A stretch of DNA of 64,000 nt, taken from positions 18,511,337 through 18,575,336 of the forward strand of contig OW386558.1 of NCBI GenBank assembly GCA_936435175.1, in the 5' to 3' direction. Below, piece by piece: positions 44,201-59,300 of the stretch. The notes below the pieces were generated by a model. It was given only the letters and a program-made list of their open reading frames with translations. It did no database searches and was not told where the DNA came from. Each line of letters starts with the position of its first letter. The first letter of the stretch is position 1. The position numbers and the translations under genes were made by a program. Source of the DNA: Glyphotaelius pellucidus. Taxonomy: Eukaryota; Arthropoda; Insecta; Trichoptera; Limnephilidae.

Positions 44201-46190
44201 GTCCGTAAACGAGTCAATCAAAATATCTCCAAAAAGAGGCATTTAAAATTCTACATAGTAAATTTTCTTCTTTTCAGGGTCACTTTCTCAACTTGGGTAC
44301 CGTCATAATATTTGTGCTTTATCGAGCCGAACGGACTGAAATTTTGGATTCTTACTCAAAATCGCGGTCTATCACGAATCTATAAGAATATCTACAGAAA
44401 GAAGAATTTTAAAATTCTTTTTACTTTCCATCGTTTCATGGGCACTTTGCGAACTTGTGTTCGGTCATAAATAATGCCCTAACAGACCAAACAGATTGAA
44501 ATGTAGGATTCTCACATAGAATTGCGGTCTGTAAACGAATCAATCAAAATATCTACAAAACGAAGAATTTAAAAGTTCTCCATACAAAACTTTCATAGTT
44601 TTTATGGGCGCTTTTTCACACTTGGGTTCGGTCATAACTTAGGCCCAAACAGACCAAACAAACCGAAATTTTGGATTCTCACTAAAAATTACGGTCCGTA
44701 AACGAATCAATCAAAACATCTTGCAAAAGAAGCATTTAAAAATTCTCCATACAAAACTTTCATAGTTTCATGGGCGCTTTGTCACACTTGGGTTCGGTCA
44801 TAACTAAGGCCCTAACAGATCAAACGGACAGAAATTCTGGATTCTTATTAAGAATTGCGGTCCGTAAACGAGTTAATCAAAATATCTCCAAAAAGAGGCA
44901 TTTAAAAATTCTGCGTAGTAAATTTTCCTCTTTTCAGGGGCACTTTCTCAACTTGGGTACCGTCATAATTTGGGCTTTATCGAACCGAACGGACTAAAAT
45001 TTTGGATTCTGACTCAAAATCGCGGTCTCTTCACGAATCTATTAGAATATCTACAGAAAGAAGAATTTTAAAATTCTTTTTACTTACCATCGTTTCATGG
45101 GCACTTTTCGAACTTGTGTTCGGTCATAAATAATGCCCTAACAGACCAAACAGACTGAAATGTAGGATTCTCATATAGAATTGCGGTCTGTAATCGAATC
45201 AATCAAAATATCTACAAAACGAAGAATTTTAAAATTCTCCATACAAAACTTTCATAGTATCATGGGCGCTTTGTCACACTTTGGTTTGGTCATAACTTAG
45301 GCCCTAACAGACCAAACAGACTGAAATTTTGGATTCTCACTAAGAATAACGGTCCGTAAACGAATCAATCAAAATATCTACAAAACGTAGAATTTAAAAA
45401 TTCTCCATACAAAACTTTCATAGTTTCATGGGCGCTTTGTCACACTTGGGTTCGGTCATAACTAAGGCCCTAACAGATCAAACGGACAGAAATTCTGGAT
45501 TCTTATTAAGAATTGCGGTCCGTAAACGAGTTAATCAAAATATCTCCAAAAAGAGGCATTTAAAAATTCTGCGTAGTAAATTTTCCTCTTTTCAGGGGCA
45601 CTTTCTCAACTTGGGTACCGTCATAATTTGGGCTTTATCGAACCGAACGGACTAAAATTTTGGATTCTGACTCAAAATCGCGGTCTCTTCACGAATCTAT
45701 TAGAATATCTACAGAAAGAAGAATTTTAAAATTCTTTTTACTTTCCATCGTTTCATGGGCACTTTTCGAACTTGTGTTCGGTCATAAATAATGCCCTAAC
45801 AGACCAAACAGACTGAAATGTAGGATTCTCACATAGAATTGCGGTCTGTAATCGAATCAATCAAAATATCTACAAAACGAAGAATTTAAAAATTCTCCAT
45901 ACAAAACTTTCATAGTATCATGGGCGCTTTGTCACACTTGGGTTTGGTCATAACTTAGGCCCTAACAGACCAAACAGACTGAAATTTTGGATTCTCGCTA
46001 AGAATTACAGTCCGTAAACGAATCAATCAAAATATCTCCAAAAAGAAGCATTTAAAAATTCTCCATACAAAACTTTCATAGTTTCATGGGCGCTTTGTCA
46101 CACTTGGGTTCGGTCATAACTAAGGCCCTAACAGATCAGACGGACAGAAATTCTGGATTCTTATTAAGAATTGCGGTCCGTAAACGAGTC
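41255..46190. repeat. Higher-order block, 658-bp and 2633-bp periods
   Basis: A-B-C-D tetramers of 658 bp (A monomers start at 42137, 42795, 43453 and at 44770, 45428, 46086). The tetramers themselves repeat with an offset of 2633 bp (41478 to 44111, 42137 to 44770, 42795 to 45428), i.e. a 16-monomer unit in about 1.9 copies. Confidence 0.9.
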
Positions 46191-49100
46191 AATCAAAATA
46201 TCTCCAAAAAGAGGCATTTAAAAATTCTACGAAGTAAATTTTCCTCTTTTCAGGGTCACTTTTTCAACTTGGGTACCGTCATAATTTGAACTTTATCGAG
46301 CCGAACAGACTGAAATTTTGGATTCTTACTCAAAATCGAGGTCTATGCACGAATCTATAAGAATATCTACAGAAAGAAGAATTTTAAAATTCTTTTTACT
46401 TTCCATCGTTTCATGGGCACTTTTTCGAACTTGTGTTTGGTCATAACTAATCCCCTAACAGACCAAACAGACTGAAATGTAGGATTCTCACATAAAATAG
46501 CGGTCTGTAATCGAATCAATCAAAATATCTACAAAACGAAGAATTTAAAAATTCTCCATACAAAACTTTCATTGTTTTATGGGCGCTTTTTCACACTTGG
46601 GTTCGGTCATAACTTAGGCCCAAACAGACCAAACAAACCGAAATTTTGGATTCTCACTAAAAATTACGGTCCGTCAACGAATCAATCAAAACATCTTGCA
46701 AAAGAAGCATTTAAAAATTCTCCATACAAAACATTCACAGTTTCATGGGCGCTTTGTCACACTGGGGTTCGGTCAAAACTAAGGCCCTAACAGATCAAAC
46801 GGACAGAAATTTTGGATTCTTATTAAGAATTGCGGTCCGTAAACGAGTCAATCAAAATATCTCCAAAAAGAGGCATTTAAAAATTCTGCATAGTAAATTT
46901 TCCTCTTTTCAGGGTCACTTTCTCAACTTGGGTACCGTCATAATTTGGGCTTTATCGAGCCGAACGGACTGAAATTTTGGATTCTTACTCAAAATCGCGG
47001 TCTCTGCCCGAATCTATAAATATATCTCCAGAAAGAGGAATTTTAAAATTCTTTTTATTTTCCATCGTTTCATGGGCACTTTTTCGAACTTGTGTTTGGT
47101 CATAACTAATGCCCTAACAGACCAAACAGACTGAAATGTAGGATTCTCACATAGAATTGCGGTCTGTAATCGAATCAATCAAAATATCTACAAAACGAAG
47201 AATTTAAAAATTCTCCAAACAAAACTTTCATAGTATCATGGGCGCTTTGTCACACTTGGGTTCGGTCATAACTAAGGCCCTAACAGACCAAACAGACTGA
47301 AATTTTGGATTCTCACTAAGAATTACGGTCCGTAAACGAATCAATCAAAATATCTACAAAACGAAGAATTTAAAAATTCTCCATACAAAACTTTCATTGT
47401 TTCATGGGCGCTTTGTCACACTTGGGTTCGGTCATAACTAAGGCCCTAACAGACCAAACAGACTGAAATTTCGGATTCTCACTAAGAATTACGGTCCGTA
47501 AACGAATCAATCAAAATATCTACAAAACGAAGAATTTAAAAATTCTCCATACAAAACTTTCATAGTTTCATGGGCGCTTTGTCACACTTGGGTTCGGTCA
47601 TAACTTAGGCCCTAATCGACCAAACAGACTGAAATTTTGGATTCTCACTAAAAATTACGGTCCGTAAACGAATCAATCAAAACATCTCGCAAAAGAAGCA
47701 TTAAAAATTCTCCATACAAAACTTTCACAGTTTCATGGGCGCTTTGTCACACTTGGGTTCGGTCATAACTAAGGCCCTAACAGATCAAACGGACAGAAAT
47801 TTAGATTCTTATAAAGAATAGCGGTCCGTAAACGAGTCAATCAAAATATCTCCATAAAGAGGCATTTTAAAATTCTCAATACAAAACATTCATAGTTTCA
47901 TGGGCGCTTTGTCACACTTGGGTTCGGTCATAACTAAGGCCCTAACAGATCAAACGGACAGAAATTTTGGATTCTTATTAAGAATTGCGGTCCGTAAACG
48001 AGTTAATCAAAATATCTCCAAAAAGAGGCATTTAAAAATTCTGCGTAGTAAATTTTCCTCTTTTCAGGGGCACTTTTTCAACTTGGGTACCGTCATAATT
48101 TGGGCTTTATCGAACCGAACGGACTAAAATTTTGGATTCTGACTCAAAATCATGGTCTCTTCACGAATCTATTAGAATATCTACAGAAAGAAGAATTTTA
48201 AAATTCTTTTTACTTTCCATCGTTTCATGGGCACTTTTTCGAACTTGTGTTTGGTCATAACTAATGCCCTAACAGACCAAACAGACTGAAATGTAGGATT
48301 CTCACATAAAAAAGCGGTCTGTAATCGAATCAATCAAAATATCTACAAAACGAAGAATTTAAAAATTCTCAATACAAAACTTTCATAGTATCATGGGCGG
48401 ATTGTCTCACTTGGGTTCGGTCATAACTTAGGCCCTAACAGACCAAACAGACTGAAATGTAGGATTCTCACATAGAATTGCGGTCTGTAAACGAATCAAT
48501 CAAAATATCTACAAAACGAAGAATTTAAAAATTCTCCATACAAAACTTTCATAGTTTTATGGGCGCTTTGTCACACTTGGGTTTGGTCATAACTTAGGCC
48601 CTAACAGACCAAACAGACTGAAATTTTGGATTCTCACTAAGAATTACAGTTCGTAAACGAATCAATCAAAATATCTCCAAAAAGAAGCATTTAAAAATTC
48701 TCCATACAAAACTTTCATAGTTTCATGGGCGCTTTGTCACACTTGGGTTCGGTCATAACTAAGGCCCTAACAGATCAAACGGACAGAAATTCTGGATTCT
48801 TATTAAGAATTGCGGTCCGTAAACGAGTCAATCAAAATATCTCCAAAAAGAGGCATTTAAAAATTCTACGTAGTAAATTTTCCTCTTTTCAGGGTCACTT
48901 TTTCAACTTGGGTACCGTCATAATTTGGGCTTTATCGAGCCGAACAGACTGAAATTTTGGATTCTTACTCAAAATCGCGGTCTATGCACGAATCTATAAG
49001 AATATCTACAGAAAGAAGAATTTTAAAATTCTTTTTACTTTCCATCGTTTCATGGGCACTTTTTCGAACTTGTGTTTGGTCATAACTAATGCCCTAACAG

Positions 49101-52100
49101 ACCAAACAGACTGAAATGTAGGATTCTCACATAAAATAGCGGTCTGTAATCGAATCAATCAAAATATCTACAAAACGAAGAATTTAAAAATTCTCAATAC
49201 AAAACTTTCATAGTATCATGGGCGGATTGTCTCACTTGGGTTCGGTCATAACTTAGGCCCTAACAGACCAAACAGACTGAAATGTAGGATTCTCACATAG
49301 AATTGCGGTCTGTAAACGAATCAATCAAAATATCTACAAAACGAAGAATTTAAAAATTCTCCATACAAAACTTTCATAGTTTTATGGGCGCTTTTTCACA
49401 CTTGGGTTCGGTCATAACTTAGGCCCAAACAGGCCAAACAAACCGAAATTTTGGATTCTCACTTAAAATAACGGTCCGTAAACGAATCAATCAAAACATC
49501 TCGCAAAAGAAGCATTTTAAAATTCTTCATACAAAACTTTCACAGTTTCATGGGTGCTTTGTCACACTTGGGTTCGGTCATAACTAAGGCCCTAACAGAT
49601 CAAACGGACAGAAATTTAGATTCTTATAAAGAATAGCGGTCCATAAACGAGTCAATCAAAATATCTCCATAAAGAGGCATTTTAAAATTCTCCATACAAA
49701 ACTTTCATACTTTCATGGGCGCTTTGTCACACTTGGGTTCGGTCATAACTAAGGCCCTAACAGATCAAACGGACAGAAATTTTGGATTCTTATTTAGAAT
49801 TGCGGTCCGTAAACGAGTTAATCAAAATATCTCCAAAAAGAGGCATTTAAAAATTCTGCGTTGTAAATTTTCCTCTTTTCAGGGGCACTTTCTCAACTTG
49901 GGTACCGTCATAATTTGGGCTTTATCGAACCGAACGCACTAAAATTTTGGATTCTGACGCAAAATTGCGGTCTCTTCACGAATCTATTAGAATATCTACA
50001 GAAAGAAGAATTTTAAATTTCTTTTTACTGTCCATCGTTTCATGGGCACTTTCGAACTTGTGTTCGGTCATAAATAATGCCCTAACAGACCAAACAGATT
50101 GAAATGTAGGATTCTCACATAGAATTGCGGTCTGTAAACGAATCAATCAAAATATCTACAAAACGAAGAATTTAAAAGTTCTCCATACAAAACTGTCATA
50201 GTTTTATGGGCGCTTTTTCACACTTGGGTTCGGTCATAACTTAGGCCCAAACAGACCAAACAAACCGAAATTTTGGATTCTCACTAAGAATAACGGTCCG
50301 TAAACGAATCAATCAAAACATCTTGCAAAAGAAGCATTTAAAAATTTCCATACAAAACTTTCATAGTTTCATGGGCACTTTGTCACACTTGGGTTCGGTC
50401 ATAACTAAGGCCCTAACAGATCAAACGGACAGAAATTTTGGATTCTTATTAAGAATTGCGGTCCGTAAACGAGTCAATCAAAATATCTCCAAAAAGAGGC
50501 ATTTAAAATTCTACATAGTAAATTTTCCTCTTTTCAGGGTCACTTTCTCAACTTGGGTACCGTCATAATATTTGTGCTTTATCGAGCCGAACGGACTGAA
50601 ATTTTGGATTCTTACTCAAAATCGCGGTCTATTCACGAATCTATAGGAATATCTCCAGAAAGAAGAATTTTAAAATTCTTTTTACTTTCCATCGTTTCAT
50701 GGGCACTTTTTCGAACTTGTGTTTGGTCATAACTAATGCCCTAACAGACCAAACAGACTGAAATGTAGGATTCTCACATAAAATAGCGGTCTGTAATCGA
50801 ATCAATCAAAATATCTACAAAACGAAGAATTTGAAAATTCTCAATACAAAACTTTCATAGTATCATGGGCGGATTGTCACACTTGGGTTTGGTCATAACT
50901 TAGGCCCTTACAGACCAAACAGACTGAAATGTAGGATTCTCACATAGAATTGCGGTCTGTAAACGAATCAATCAAAATATCTACAAAACGAAGAATTTAA
51001 AAATTCTCCATACAAAACTTTCATAGTTTCATGGGCGCTTTGTCACACTTGGGTTCGGTCATAACTTAGGCAAGGGCCTAAACAGACTGAAATTTTGGAT
51101 TCTCACTAAGAATTACAGTCCATAAACGAATCAATCAAAATATCTCCAAAAAGAAGCATTTAAAAATTCTCCATACAAAACTTTCATAGTTTCATGGGCG
51201 CTTTGTCACACTTGGGTTCGGTCATAACTAAGGCCCTTACAGATCAAACGGACAGAAATTCTGGATTCTTATTAAGAATTGCGGTCCGTAAACGAGTTAA
51301 TCAAAATATCTCCAAAAAGAGGCATTTAGAAATTCTGCGTAGTAAATTTTCCTCTTTTCAGGGGCACTTTCTCAACTTGGGTACCGTCATAATTTGGGCT
51401 TAATCGAGCCGAACGGACTGAAATTTTGGATTCTGACTCAAAATCGCGGTCTCTTCACGAATCTATTAGAATATCTACAGAAAGAAGAATTTTAAAATTC
51501 TTTTTACTTTCCATCTTTTCATGGGCACTTTTCGAACTTGTGTTCGGTCATAAATAATGCCCTAAACAGACCAAACAGATTGAAATGTAGGATTCTCACA
51601 TAGAATTTCGGTCTGTAATCGAATCAATCAAAATATCTACATAACGAAGAATTTAAAAATTTTCCATACAAAACTTTCATAGTATCATGGGCGCTTTGTC
51701 ACACTTGAGTTCGGTCATAACTTAGGCCCTAACAGACCAAACAGACTGAAATTTTGGATTCTCACTAAGAATAACGGTCCGTAAACGAATCAATCAAAAT
51801 ATATATACAAAACGTAGAATTTAAAAATTCTCCATACAAAACTTTCATAGTTTCATGGGCGCTTTGTCACACTTCGGTTCGGTCATAACTTAGGCAAGGG
51901 TCTAAACAGACTGAAATTTTGGATTCTCACTAAGAATTACAGTCCGTAAACGAATCAATCAAAATATCTCCAAAAAGAAGCATTTAAAAATTCTCCATAC
52001 AAAACTTTCATAGTTTCATGGGCGCTTTGTCACACTTGGGTTCGGTCATAACTAAGGCCCTAACAGATCACACGGACAGAAATTCTGGATTCTTATTAAG

Positions 52101-53303
52101 AATTGCGGTCCGTAAACGAGTCAATCAAAATATCTCCAAAAAGAGGCATTTAAAAATTCTACGTAGTAAATTTTCCACTTTTCAGGGTCACTTTTTCAAC
52201 TTGGGTGCCGTCATAATTTGGGCTTTATCGAGCCGAACAGACTGAAATTTTGGATTCTTACTCAAAATCGAGGTCTATGCACGAATCTATAAGAATATTT
52301 ACAGAAAGAAGAATTTTAAAATTCTTTTTACTTTCCATCGTTTCATGGGCACTTTTTCGAACTTGTGTTTGGTCATAACTAATGCCCTAACAGACCAAAC
52401 AGACTGAAATTTAGGATTCTCACATAAAATAGCGGTTTGTAATCGAATCAATCAAAATATCTACAAAACGAAGAATTTAAAAATTCTCCATACAAAACTT
52501 TCATAGTTTCATGGGCGCTTTGTCACACTTGGGTTCGGTCATAACTTAGGCCCTAACAGACCAAACAGACTGAAATTTTGGATTCTCACTAAGAATAACG
52601 GTCCGTAAACGAATCAATCAAAATATCTACAAAACGTAGAATTTAAAAATTCTCCATACAAAACTTTCATAGTTTCATGGGCGCTTTGTCACACTTGGGT
52701 TCGGTCATAACTAAGGCCCTAACAGATCAAACGGACAGAAATTTTGGATTCTTATTAAGAATTGCGGTCCGTAAACGAGTTAATCAAAATATCTCCAAAA
52801 AGAGGCATTTAAAAATTCTGCGTAGTAAGTTTTCCTATTTTCAGGGGCACTTTCTCAATTTGGGTACCGTCATAATTTGGGCTTTATCGAGCCGAACGGA
52901 CTGAAATTTTGGATTCTGACTCAAAATCATGGTCTTTTCATGAATCTATTAGAATATCTACAGAAAGAAGAATTTTAAAATTCTTTTTACTTTCCATCGT
53001 TTCATGGGCACTTTTCGAACTTGTGTTCGGTCTTAAATAATGCCCTCACAGACCAAACAGACTGAAATGTAGGATTCTCACATAGAATTGCGGTCTGTAA
53101 ACGAATCAATCAAAATATCTACAAAACGAAGAATTTAAAAATTCTCCATACAAAACTTTCATAGTTTCATGGGCGCTTTTTCACACTTGGGTTCGGTCAT
53201 AACTTAGGCCCAAACAGACCAAACAAACCGAAATTTTGGATTTTCACTAAGAATAACCGTTAGTAAACGAATCAATCAAAATATCTTCATAAAAAAGCAT
53301 TTT
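45397..53303. repeat. 7907-bp higher-order unit, copy 1
   Basis: A 48-monomer unit. Landmarks recur in copy 2 at a constant +7907 offset (46572/54479, 47900/55807, 49715/57622, 51194/59101, 52018/59925). Spot comparison found two single-base differences: 50633 T against 58540 G and 51122 A against 59029 G. Confidence 0.92.
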
Positions 53304-56300
53304 AAAATTCTCCATACAAAACTTTCATAGTTTCATGGGCGCTTTGTCACACTTGGGTTCGGTCATAACTAAGGCCCTAACAGATCAAACGGACAGAAAT
53401 TCTGGATTCTTATTAAGAATTGCGGTCCGTAAACGAGTTAATCAAAATATCTCCAAAAAGAGGCATTTAAAAATTCTGCGTAGTAAATTTTCCTCTTTTC
53501 AGGGGCACTTTCTCAACTTGGGTACCGTCATAATTTGGGCTTTATCGAACCGAACGGACTAAAATTTTGGATTCTGACTCAAAATCGCGGTCTCTTCACG
53601 AATCTATTAGAATATCTACAGAAAGAAGAATTTTAAAATTCTTTTTACTTTCCATCGTTTCATGGGCACTTTTCGAACTTGTGTTCGGTCATAAATAATG
53701 CCCTAACAGACCAAACAGACTGAAATGTAGGATTCTCACATAGAATTGCGGTCTGTAATCGAATCAATCAAAATATCTACAAAACGAAGAATTTAAAAAT
53801 TCTCCATACAAAACTTTCATAGTATCATGGGCGCTTTGTCACACTTGGGTTTGGTCATAACTTAGGCCCTAACAGACCAAACAGACTGAAATTTTGGATT
53901 CTCGCTAAGAATTACAGTCCGTAAACGAATCAATCAAAATATCTCCAAAAAGAAGCATTTAAAAATTCTCCATACAAAACTTTCATAGTTTCATGGGCGC
54001 TTTGTCACACTTGGGTTCGGTCATAACTAAGGCCCTAACAGATCAGACGGACAGAAATTCTGGATTCTTATTAAGAATTGCGGTCCGTAAACGAGTCAAT
54101 CAAAATATCTCCAAAAAGAGGCATTTAAAAATTCTACGAAGTAAATTTTCCTCTTTTCAGGGTCACTTTTTCAACTTGGGTACCGTCATAATTTGAACTT
54201 TATCGAGCCGAACAGACTGAAATTTTGGATTCTTACTCAAAATCGAGGTCTATGCACGAATCTATAAGAATATCTACAGAAAGAAGAATTTTAAAATTCT
54301 TTTTACTTTCCATCGTTTCATGGGCACTTTTTCGAACTTGTGTTTGGTCATAACTAATCCCCTAACAGACCAAACAGACTGAAATGTAGGATTCTCACAT
54401 AAAATAGCGGTCTGTAATCGAATCAATCAAAATATCTACAAAACGAAGAATTTAAAAATTCTCCATACAAAACTTTCATTGTTTTATGGGCGCTTTTTCA
54501 CACTTGGGTTCGGTCATAACTTAGGCCCAAACAGACCAAACAAACCGAAATTTTGGATTCTCACTAAAAATTACGGTCCGTCAACGAATCAATCAAAACA
54601 TCTTGCAAAAGAAGCATTTAAAAATTCTCCATACAAAACATTCACAGTTTCATGGGCGCTTTGTCACACTGGGGTTCGGTCAAAACTAAGGCCCTAACAG
54701 ATCAAACGGACAGAAATTTTGGATTCTTATTAAGAATTGCGGTCCGTAAACGAGTCAATCAAAATATCTCCAAAAAGAGGCATTTAAAAATTCTGCATAG
54801 TAAATTTTCCTCTTTTCAGGGTCACTTTCTCAACTTGGGTACCGTCATAATTTGGGCTTTATCGAGCCGAACGGACTGAAATTTTGGATTCTTACTCAAA
54901 ATCGCGGTCTCTGCCCGAATCTATAAATATATCTCCAGAAAGAGGAATTTTAAAATTCTTTTTATTTTCCATCGTTTCATGGGCACTTTTTCGAACTTGT
55001 GTTTGGTCATAACTAATGCCCTAACAGACCAAACAGACTGAAATGTAGGATTCTCACATAGAATTGCGGTCTGTAATCGAATCAATCAAAATATCTACAA
55101 AACGAAGAATTTAAAAATTCTCCAAACAAAACTTTCATAGTATCATGGGCGCTTTGTCACACTTGGGTTCGGTCATAACTAAGGCCCTAACAGACCAAAC
55201 AGACTGAAATTTTGGATTCTCACTAAGAATTACGGTCCGTAAACGAATCAATCAAAATATCTACAAAACGAAGAATTTAAAAATTCTCCATACAAAACTT
55301 TCATTGTTTCATGGGCGCTTTGTCACACTTGGGTTCGGTCATAACTAAGGCCCTAACAGACCAAACAGACTGAAATTTCGGATTCTCACTAAGAATTACG
55401 GTCCGTAAACGAATCAATCAAAATATCTACAAAACGAAGAATTTAAAAATTCTCCATACAAAACTTTCATAGTTTCATGGGCGCTTTGTCACACTTGGGT
55501 TCGGTCATAACTTAGGCCCTAATCGACCAAACAGACTGAAATTTTGGATTCTCACTAAAAATTACGGTCCGTAAACGAATCAATCAAAACATCTCGCAAA
55601 AGAAGCATTAAAAATTCTCCATACAAAACTTTCACAGTTTCATGGGCGCTTTGTCACACTTGGGTTCGGTCATAACTAAGGCCCTAACAGATCAAACGGA
55701 CAGAAATTTAGATTCTTATAAAGAATAGCGGTCCGTAAACGAGTCAATCAAAATATCTCCATAAAGAGGCATTTTAAAATTCTCAATACAAAACATTCAT
55801 AGTTTCATGGGCGCTTTGTCACACTTGGGTTCGGTCATAACTAAGGCCCTAACAGATCAAACGGACAGAAATTTTGGATTCTTATTAAGAATTGCGGTCC
55901 GTAAACGAGTTAATCAAAATATCTCCAAAAAGAGGCATTTAAAAATTCTGCGTAGTAAATTTTCCTCTTTTCAGGGGCACTTTTTCAACTTGGGTACCGT
56001 CATAATTTGGGCTTTATCGAACCGAACGGACTAAAATTTTGGATTCTGACTCAAAATCATGGTCTCTTCACGAATCTATTAGAATATCTACAGAAAGAAG
56101 AATTTTAAAATTCTTTTTACTTTCCATCGTTTCATGGGCACTTTTTCGAACTTGTGTTTGGTCATAACTAATGCCCTAACAGACCAAACAGACTGAAATG
56201 TAGGATTCTCACATAAAAAAGCGGTCTGTAATCGAATCAATCAAAATATCTACAAAACGAAGAATTTAAAAATTCTCAATACAAAACTTTCATAGTATCA

Positions 56301-59300
56301 TGGGCGGATTGTCTCACTTGGGTTCGGTCATAACTTAGGCCCTAACAGACCAAACAGACTGAAATGTAGGATTCTCACATAGAATTGCGGTCTGTAAACG
56401 AATCAATCAAAATATCTACAAAACGAAGAATTTAAAAATTCTCCATACAAAACTTTCATAGTTTTATGGGCGCTTTGTCACACTTGGGTTTGGTCATAAC
56501 TTAGGCCCTAACAGACCAAACAGACTGAAATTTTGGATTCTCACTAAGAATTACAGTTCGTAAACGAATCAATCAAAATATCTCCAAAAAGAAGCATTTA
56601 AAAATTCTCCATACAAAACTTTCATAGTTTCATGGGCGCTTTGTCACACTTGGGTTCGGTCATAACTAAGGCCCTAACAGATCAAACGGACAGAAATTCT
56701 GGATTCTTATTAAGAATTGCGGTCCGTAAACGAGTCAATCAAAATATCTCCAAAAAGAGGCATTTAAAAATTCTACGTAGTAAATTTTCCTCTTTTCAGG
56801 GTCACTTTTTCAACTTGGGTACCGTCATAATTTGGGCTTTATCGAGCCGAACAGACTGAAATTTTGGATTCTTACTCAAAATCGCGGTCTATGCACGAAT
56901 CTATAAGAATATCTACAGAAAGAAGAATTTTAAAATTCTTTTTACTTTCCATCGTTTCATGGGCACTTTTTCGAACTTGTGTTTGGTCATAACTAATGCC
57001 CTAACAGACCAAACAGACTGAAATGTAGGATTCTCACATAAAATAGCGGTCTGTAATCGAATCAATCAAAATATCTACAAAACGAAGAATTTAAAAATTC
57101 TCAATACAAAACTTTCATAGTATCATGGGCGGATTGTCTCACTTGGGTTCGGTCATAACTTAGGCCCTAACAGACCAAACAGACTGAAATGTAGGATTCT
57201 CACATAGAATTGCGGTCTGTAAACGAATCAATCAAAATATCTACAAAACGAAGAATTTAAAAATTCTCCATACAAAACTTTCATAGTTTTATGGGCGCTT
57301 TTTCACACTTGGGTTCGGTCATAACTTAGGCCCAAACAGGCCAAACAAACCGAAATTTTGGATTCTCACTTAAAATAACGGTCCGTAAACGAATCAATCA
57401 AAACATCTCGCAAAAGAAGCATTTTAAAATTCTTCATACAAAACTTTCACAGTTTCATGGGTGCTTTGTCACACTTGGGTTCGGTCATAACTAAGGCCCT
57501 AACAGATCAAACGGACAGAAATTTAGATTCTTATAAAGAATAGCGGTCCATAAACGAGTCAATCAAAATATCTCCATAAAGAGGCATTTTAAAATTCTCC
57601 ATACAAAACTTTCATACTTTCATGGGCGCTTTGTCACACTTGGGTTCGGTCATAACTAAGGCCCTAACAGATCAAACGGACAGAAATTTTGGATTCTTAT
57701 TTAGAATTGCGGTCCGTAAACGAGTTAATCAAAATATCTCCAAAAAGAGGCATTTAAAAATTCTGCGTTGTAAATTTTCCTCTTTTCAGGGGCACTTTCT
57801 CAACTTGGGTACCGTCATAATTTGGGCTTTATCGAACCGAACGCACTAAAATTTTGGATTCTGACGCAAAATTGCGGTCTCTTCACGAATCTATTAGAAT
57901 ATCTACAGAAAGAAGAATTTTAAATTTCTTTTTACTGTCCATCGTTTCATGGGCACTTTCGAACTTGTGTTCGGTCATAAATAATGCCCTAACAGACCAA
58001 ACAGATTGAAATGTAGGATTCTCACATAGAATTGCGGTCTGTAAACGAATCAATCAAAATATCTACAAAACGAAGAATTTAAAAGTTCTCCATACAAAAC
58101 TGTCATAGTTTTATGGGCGCTTTTTCACACTTGGGTTCGGTCATAACTTAGGCCCAAACAGACCAAACAAACCGAAATTTTGGATTCTCACTAAGAATAA
58201 CGGTCCGTAAACGAATCAATCAAAACATCTTGCAAAAGAAGCATTTAAAAATTTCCATACAAAACTTTCATAGTTTCATGGGCACTTTGTCACACTTGGG
58301 TTCGGTCATAACTAAGGCCCTAACAGATCAAACGGACAGAAATTTTGGATTCTTATTAAGAATTGCGGTCCGTAAACGAGTCAATCAAAATATCTCCAAA
58401 AAGAGGCATTTAAAATTCTACATAGTAAATTTTCCTCTTTTCAGGGTCACTTTCTCAACTTGGGTACCGTCATAATATTTGTGCTTTATCGAGCCGAACG
58501 GACTGAAATTTTGGATTCTTACTCAAAATCGCGGTCTATGCACGAATCTATAGGAATATCTCCAGAAAGAAGAATTTTAAAATTCTTTTTACTTTCCATC
58601 GTTTCATGGGCACTTTTTCGAACTTGTGTTTGGTCATAACTAATGCCCTAACAGACCAAACAGACTGAAATGTAGGATTCTCACATAAAATAGCGGTCTG
58701 TAATCGAATCAATCAAAATATCTACAAAACGAAGAATTTGAAAATTCTCAATACAAAACTTTCATAGTATCATGGGCGGATTGTCACACTTGGGTTTGGT
58801 CATAACTTAGGCCCTTACAGACCAAACAGACTGAAATGTAGGATTCTCACATAGAATTGCGGTCTGTAAACGAATCAATCAAAATATCTACAAAACGAAG
58901 AATTTAAAAATTCTCCATACAAAACTTTCATAGTTTCATGGGCGCTTTGTCACACTTGGGTTCGGTCATAACTTAGGCAAGGGCCTAAACAGACTGAAAT
59001 TTTGGATTCTCACTAAGAATTACAGTCCGTAAACGAATCAATCAAAATATCTCCAAAAAGAAGCATTTAAAAATTCTCCATACAAAACTTTCATAGTTTC
59101 ATGGGCGCTTTGTCACACTTGGGTTCGGTCATAACTAAGGCCCTTACAGATCAAACGGACAGAAATTCTGGATTCTTATTAAGAATTGCGGTCCGTAAAC
59201 GAGTTAATCAAAATATCTCCAAAAAGAGGCATTTAGAAATTCTGCGTAGTAAATTTTCCTCTTTTCAGGGGCACTTTCTCAACTTGGGTACCGTCATAAT